From: an uncultured Lachnospiraceae bacterium
GTDB lineage: Bacteria; Bacillota; Clostridia; Lachnospirales; Lachnospiraceae
Assembly (NCBI GenBank): GCA_910577675.1
Contig: CAJTOR010000003.1
Location: 32,077-96,076, forward strand
Length of the DNA stretch: 64,000 nt
Direction: 5' to 3'
The notes under the pieces were generated by a model. The model saw only the letters and a program-made list of their open reading frames with translations. It was not told where the DNA came from and searched no databases. The translations under genes were made by a program, and so were the position numbers. Positions 60,377 to 64,000 of this stretch are shown piece after piece (within the stretch, counting starts at the first letter, position 1; each line of letters starts with the position of its first letter).

Positions 60377-61714
60377 ATGGGAACAGTGATTAAGGAGGTA
60401 AGGGCAAGGGAAATTTTGGATTCGCGCGGGAATCCGACGGTGGAGGCGGAGGTCTACCTTGAAGATGGGACAAGCGGCCGTGCGGCGGTTCCCTCGGGAG
60501 CTTCGACCGGGGAGTACGAGGCGCTTGAGTTAAGGGATGGGGATAAGAGCCGCTATCAGGGAAAAGGTGTTGAGCGCGCAGTGGCGAATGTAAATGGAGA
60601 GTTAAACAGCGTGCTTAAAAAGATGGATCCGTTTTCCCAGCAGGAAGTGGACAAAAAACTCTGTGAGGCTGACGGAACCGAGAAAAAGGAGAGGCTTGGC
60701 GCGAATGCAGTGCTTGCCGCTTCGCTTGCGACAGCCTGCGCCGCCGCAAATTCCCTTAATCAGCCGCTCTACCGCTATCTTGGCGGTGAGAATGCGAAAT
60801 GCCTCCCGGTGCCGATGATGAATATTGTAAACGGCGGTGTGCATGCAAAAAATGATATTGATTTCCAGGAATTTATGATAATGCCCGCGGGGGCGAAAAG
60901 TTTTAAGGAAGGTCTGCGCATGGGAACGGAGGTCTACCATGAGCTGAAAAAACTGCTTGGGCAGAACGGGCATGTTACGGCGGTCGGGGATGAGGGCGGC
61001 TTTGCACCCGACCTGAAAAATGCGGAGGAAGTTTTTGAATATATGACAAAGGCGGTGCGACAAGCGGGGTATGAGCCTGGCAGCGATATCGTTTTCGCTA
61101 TGGATGCAGCAGCGAGCGAACTCTTTAATGAGGATGCGGGGATGTATTATTTTCCGGGTGAGAGCCACCAGAAGGCGGAGGAGTTCAAAGACCCTGCGGC
61201 TGCGCCGGATACAAAGAAACTCGAGGTGATGCGCAACACAAAGGAAATGATTGATTACTATGCAATGCTCTGCGACAAGTACCCGATTGCATCGATTGAG
61301 GATGCGCTTGATGAGAATGACTGGGATGGCTGGCAGGAACTTACCAGCAGGCTTTCAGGCAGGGTGCAGCTTGTCGGGGACGACCTGTTTGTAACTAATA
61401 CAAAACGTCTTGAGGAGGGTATCAGGAGAAAGGCGGGCAATGCGGTATTAATTAAATTTAACCAGATTGGCTCCCTGACAGAAACGCTTGAAACCATTTC
61501 GATGGCGAAGGGAGCGGGGTACCGCGTTGTGATCTCGCACCGCTCAGGGGAGACGGAGGATACTTTTATCGCGGATCTTGCCGTGGCGAGCGGGGCGGGG
61601 CAGATAAAGACAGGCGCTCCGTGCCGCAGCGACCGTGTTGCCAAGTACAACCGTCTTTTGCGCATTGAGGAGGAACTTGCAGGCACAGCCCAGTACCAGA
61701 ATCCTTTCCGCTAG
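60377..61714 (+). CDS. eno: Enolase
   Basis: Interconverts 2-phosphoglycerate and phosphoenolpyruvate. 445 residues from ATG 60377 (ggagg upstream; ATG 60350 is rejected). Key regions are ILDSRGNPTVE, PSGASTGEYEALELRDG, GDEGGFAPDL, LIKFNQIGSLTETL and SHRSGETEDTFIADLAV. Relative to E. coli enolase there is an insertion of roughly 15 residues around FPGESHQKAEEFKDPAAAPD, before the YPIASIEDALDENDW segment. It is monocistronic, with an 18-bp hairpin after it. Confidence 0.97.
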   Translation: MGTVIKEVRAREILDSRGNPTVEAEVYLEDGTSGRAAVPSGASTGEYEALELRDGDKSRYQGKGVERAVANVNGELNSVLKKMDPFSQQEVDKKLCEADGTEKKERLGANAVLAASLATACAAANSLNQPLYRYLGGENAKCLPVPMMNIVNGGVHAKNDIDFQEFMIMPAGAKSFKEGLRMGTEVYHELKKLLGQNGHVTAVGDEGGFAPDLKNAEEVFEYMTKAVRQAGYEPGSDIVFAMDAAASELFNEDAGMYYFPGESHQKAEEFKDPAAAPDTKKLEVMRNTKEMIDYYAMLCDKYPIASIEDALDENDWDGWQELTSRLSGRVQLVGDDLFVTNTKRLEEGIRRKAGNAVLIKFNQIGSLTETLETISMAKGAGYRVVISHRSGETEDTFIADLAVASGAGQIKTGAPCRSDRVAKYNRLLRIEEELAGTAQYQNPFR

Positions 61715-61728
61715 AAACTGGCAATAAA

Positions 61729-61775
61729 AAGAGGATGTTGCAAAATGGAATATCCAAATTTTGCAACATCCTCTT
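61729..61775. terminator. Long hairpin between eno and the minus-strand gene, bidirectional
   Basis: An 18-bp perfect stem (61729-61746 with 61758-61775; core GAGGATGTTGCAAAAT). A T tract follows clearly only on the minus strand (tttttatt), so it suits the convergent lipoprotein operon and probably also stops eno. Confidence 0.85.
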
Positions 61776-61791
61776 AGTATTTCCCTGTTTC

Positions 61792-62070
61792 TCACTCATT
61801 TTCCTGCGCGGTGTCATTAAGGGGTACATCCTCCTCCGATGTGATTTCAGAATCGACAACATCGCCGCCGATTTTCTTGGGTTCCCCGACCTTGCAGTTT
61901 ATGAAATGGATGATATTCCCGCGGTTCATCATCCGGATATTATTGTCAAACAGGGAGAGATCCCTCACATATGGAAAGCGGTCGTACATCGAGAAATCTT
62001 CGTGAGCCGTAATGTCAAATGGAAGGATTGGAGTATAATTATGATCCTTCCCCGATGGTGTGTCAGCCAT
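61792..62070 (-). CDS. Small acidic protein of unknown function
   Basis: A 92-residue soluble, acidic protein. It starts MADTPSGKDHNYTPILPFDI behind a good RBS (agaaagaagg) and ends in a run of Asp and Glu. There is no signal peptide. It lies 28 bp after the lipoprotein gene on the same strand, so both share a transcript ending at the long hairpin next to eno. I do not recognise the family. Confidence 0.6.
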   Translation of the reverse strand: MADTPSGKDHNYTPILPFDITAHEDFSMYDRFPYVRDLSLFDNNIRMMNRGNIIHFINCKVGEPKKIGGDVVDSEITSEEDVPLNDTAQENE

Positions 62071-62098
62071 AAAAACCTTCTTTCTGCCGTGCAGGCAA

Positions 62099-63172
62099 TT
62101 ATTGCAATGAAAAGATATGGAGGTCGCCGGAGGTTTTTTCCTGCCGGTAAACCGTTTTTCCGTCCAGTGTTACAAAAAGCTGTTCCCTGTAGAACAACCG
62201 GTTCTCCTCGTTGGAATAGACAAGGACATTGTAACAGAGCCGGTCGCTCATAATGGTGATATCATCCTGTACATAGAAGAAATAATCCTGCATATCACCG
62301 GTCAGCCCCGCGGCCTGCGCCTCCATGCCAGAGAGCCTGTCAACCGCTTCCTGGGGTGAAACCGTGACCACTTTTGAATCCTGGTTTTCCGTGTAGGCGT
62401 AGATGCCTGTCAGGCTGCCCGCACCTTTTTGATGGCTGTGCTCAAGCACCAGGTTCCCGCCGGACCAGGAAAAGGAGAGCTCTGCGCCCGCATCGCTGGT
62501 AAAGGATGCCTCCCGCCCCGAGATTCTGGCGACACCGGAAAGTTCTTCCACCTGGCTTTCAAGGTAGGAATAGGCAGTAAACTCAAAATGCTCGTCGTCC
62601 GTCTGACAGAGAAGAATGTAGCTGCGCAGTGCTCCGTCCTCATCCACGATAATATAAGTCCCGTTCCAGTCGATTGGGACATCATCCGTTTCGCGGTAGA
62701 GTGGGTGCGCGGTGATTTCCGCAAGTGTGTTGTCAGCTAAGATACACTTTAGTTCGCCGCTTTGTTTGTTGACCAGCACAAGCGGCTCAATTGCGCTTCC
62801 TCTGAGGGAGATCAGGAAAGTGTAATAATCGTCGGAGCCGATGGCAAGGTCATCGGAAACTAACGCTACCCCGTAATGTCCCGAATCGAGGAATGATAGT
62901 ATTGTATCCGTGGCTTCCTCCGGTGTCAGGCACCCAAGTGCGGGGGTTGGGGTCGGTGATGGTGACGGGCTCCTGGTTAGTTCCGCTTCCGGTTCTGTTG
63001 GCGGGGTCGGTATACCGGAAGCGGACAGTGCCCCCTCCATCCCATCCCCAGACCCTGTGGCGCTGCCGCAGCCAGCAGTAAAAAGCAGTGCCGCAAGCGC
63101 AAGTGCAGAGAGAAGGACAGTTATTTTCTTTATTGACTTAATTGGAAAAATATGTAAATTTTTGATATGCAT
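62099..63172 (-). CDS. Lipoprotein of unknown function
   Basis: A 357-residue secreted lipoprotein. Its type II signal peptide has a lipobox ending LFTAGC (Cys at residue 35). A Pro/Ser/Thr-rich linker with SPSPSPTPTP (about 55-80) follows, then a beta-rich domain with PepSY-like halves (CLTPEEATDTILSFLDSG near 82 and VSPQEAVDRLSGMEAQ near 280). The start at 63172 follows gggaggt; an in-frame start at 63190 is possible. It is likely surface-anchored; the ligand is unknown. Confidence 0.8.
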   Translation of the reverse strand: MHIKNLHIFPIKSIKKITVLLSALALAALLFTAGCGSATGSGDGMEGALSASGIPTPPTEPEAELTRSPSPSPTPTPALGCLTPEEATDTILSFLDSGHYGVALVSDDLAIGSDDYYTFLISLRGSAIEPLVLVNKQSGELKCILADNTLAEITAHPLYRETDDVPIDWNGTYIIVDEDGALRSYILLCQTDDEHFEFTAYSYLESQVEELSGVARISGREASFTSDAGAELSFSWSGGNLVLEHSHQKGAGSLTGIYAYTENQDSKVVTVSPQEAVDRLSGMEAQAAGLTGDMQDYFFYVQDDITIMSDRLCYNVLVYSNEENRLFYREQLFVTLDGKTVYRQEKTSGDLHIFSLQ

Positions 63173-63246
63173 TCCGACACCTCCCGACAAAAATAATTCC
63201 TAAGATAAATATACACCCGAATTCATTAAAAAGGCAAGTGTTTTCC

Positions 63247-63275
63247 TTGCTATTTTTAAAGGAATTTTTTATAAT
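63247..63275 (+). promoter_or_regulatory. Sigma-A promoter of mutY
   Basis: TTGCTA (63247-63252), a 17-bp spacer, TATAAT (63270-63275), 29 bp before the GTG start. Its -10 box overlaps an alternative ATG at 63274, which makes that start unlikely. Confidence 0.7.
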
Positions 63276-63303
63276 GTCGTTGAGTGAGGAAGGAGGAAGA
63301 AAA

Positions 63304-64000
63304 GTGGTGCAGGAAAACGAAAAAGATTGTATTGAGGCGCGCATGGTTATGCCGCTTCTTGACTGGTTTGCAGAAAATGCAAGGAAACTGATGTTTAGGG
63401 AGAATCCGCAGCCTTATTATGTGTGGGTATCCGAGATTATGCTGCAGCAGACGCGGGTGGAGGCGGTAAAAGAGTATTTCGCGCGCTTTATTAAGGAGCT
63501 GCCAGATATCAGGGCGCTTGCTTGTGTACAGGAGGAGAAGCTTCTAAAATTGTGGGAGGGGCTCGGCTATTATACCAGGGCGAAAAATCTTAAAAAAGCA
63601 GCGGTTATCGTGATGGAAGAATATGGGGGAAAACTTCCGTCCACAAAGGAACAATTGTGTAAGCTTCCGGGAATTGGGGATTACACCGCAGGAGCCATCG
63701 CCTCGATTGCCTACGGCAGGGCGGTTGCCGCCGTGGACGGCAATGTGCTGCGCGTGATGTCAAGGCTGCTGGGCGACGATTCGGATATTGCGAAGGCGAG
63801 CGTGCGCAAAAGCTTTTCAGCGCGGCTTGAGGCGGTGATACCAAAGGATTTTGCGGGTGCCTTTAACCAGGCGCTTATGGAACTTGGCGCGCTTGTCTGC
63901 CTGCCGAACGGCAAACCCCTCTGCGGTCAGTGCCCACTCAGAAAGCTATGTGTGGCGCACCGCGATAATACATGGAACCAGCTCCCGGTAAAACCCGCGA
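63304..64000 (+). CDS. mutY: A/G-specific adenine DNA glycosylase (partial, runs off the window)
   Basis: Removes adenine mispaired with 8-oxoguanine. The first 232 codons are present. They include the N-terminal WVSEIMLQQTRV motif, the helix-hairpin-helix LCKLPGIGDYTAGAIASIAYG with the catalytic Asp shortly after (AVDGNVLRVMSRLLG), and the iron-sulfur cluster cysteines C-x6-C-x2-C-x5-C in VCLPNGKPLCGQCPLRKLC. The C-terminal MutT-like domain lies beyond the window. The GUG start follows aggaggaaga. Confidence 0.95.
   Translation, partial: MVQENEKDCIEARMVMPLLDWFAENARKLMFRENPQPYYVWVSEIMLQQTRVEAVKEYFARFIKELPDIRALACVQEEKLLKLWEGLGYYTRAKNLKKAAVIVMEEYGGKLPSTKEQLCKLPGIGDYTAGAIASIAYGRAVAAVDGNVLRVMSRLLGDDSDIAKASVRKSFSARLEAVIPKDFAGAFNQALMELGALVCLPNGKPLCGQCPLRKLCVAHRDNTWNQLPVKPA

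Noticed and set aside
63274..63303. MutY start at ATG 63274.
   Set aside because: It overlaps the predicted -10 box, and the GTG at 63304 has a much stronger RBS.

Overview
The window looks like chromosome from a spore-forming, low-to-mid GC Gram-positive bacterium of the Clostridia, most likely Lachnospiraceae. The evidence is sporulation genes (spoVAA/AB/AC/AF, sigH, spoIIR), clostridial gene orders (mrnC-rlmB-sigH; ftsE-ftsX-M23 peptidase-ctp), Gram-positive ribosome-binding sites, and several UUG/GUG starts. This assignment is inferred from reading the proteins; no database was searched.

Layout. 1-5 kb: a 36-bp tandem repeat, then spoVAA-AB-AC, a MATE exporter on the opposite strand, and spoVAF; spoVAD and spoVAE are not here. 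5-9.5 kb: nucleoside salvage (deoD, deoC, cdd), then two unknown genes, one a membrane-anchored double ligand-binding protein. 9.6-9.9 kb: a tRNA-Val/tRNA-Met unit with a consensus promoter and a terminator. 10-13 kb: ispF, a small methyltransferase lying between inverted repeats, mrnC, rlmB and sigH. 13-18 kb: an LCP-like protein, a small exported protein, a YitT protein, an orphan sugar-importer ATPase and a CdaR/PucR-type regulator. 18-23 kb: the division/cell-wall module ftsE-ftsX-EnvC-like-ctp. 23-26 kb: purM-purN-purD. 26.5-35.4 kb: rpoB, rpoC and fba.

35.5-43 kb is accessory in character. It holds an AlkD-like repair protein, two unknown genes, a glycosyltransferase with TPR-like repeats beside a BclA-like collagen protein (probably spore-surface), a broken HD-domain gene, and a large ankyrin-repeat protein. 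43.5-49 kb is an ABC exporter with its own two-component system. A self-contained hicBA toxin-antitoxin cassette follows, flanked by a 47-bp direct repeat that contains the 3' ends of both neighbouring genes. spoIIR, ddl, murI, a DUF1934 gene and a MoxR/VWA pair continue to 56 kb. From 56.7 kb come a GH26-like glycosidase behind an elaborate structured leader, an M32 carboxypeptidase, enolase, two minus-strand unknowns (one a lipoprotein) and the start of mutY.

The most unusual signals are: (1) the leader of the GH26-like gene, with a 15-bp hairpin, a second hairpin whose whole 10-nt loop is complementary to the bases just before the ribosome-binding site, and a 21-codon upstream reading frame; (2) the 47-bp-repeat-flanked hicBA insertion; (3) Asn-Ile in place of His-Lys at the rifamycin-contact site of RpoB; (4) the glycosyltransferase/collagen pair with a perfect 20-bp inverted repeat between the genes; and (5) several tandemly duplicated intergenic hairpin units.
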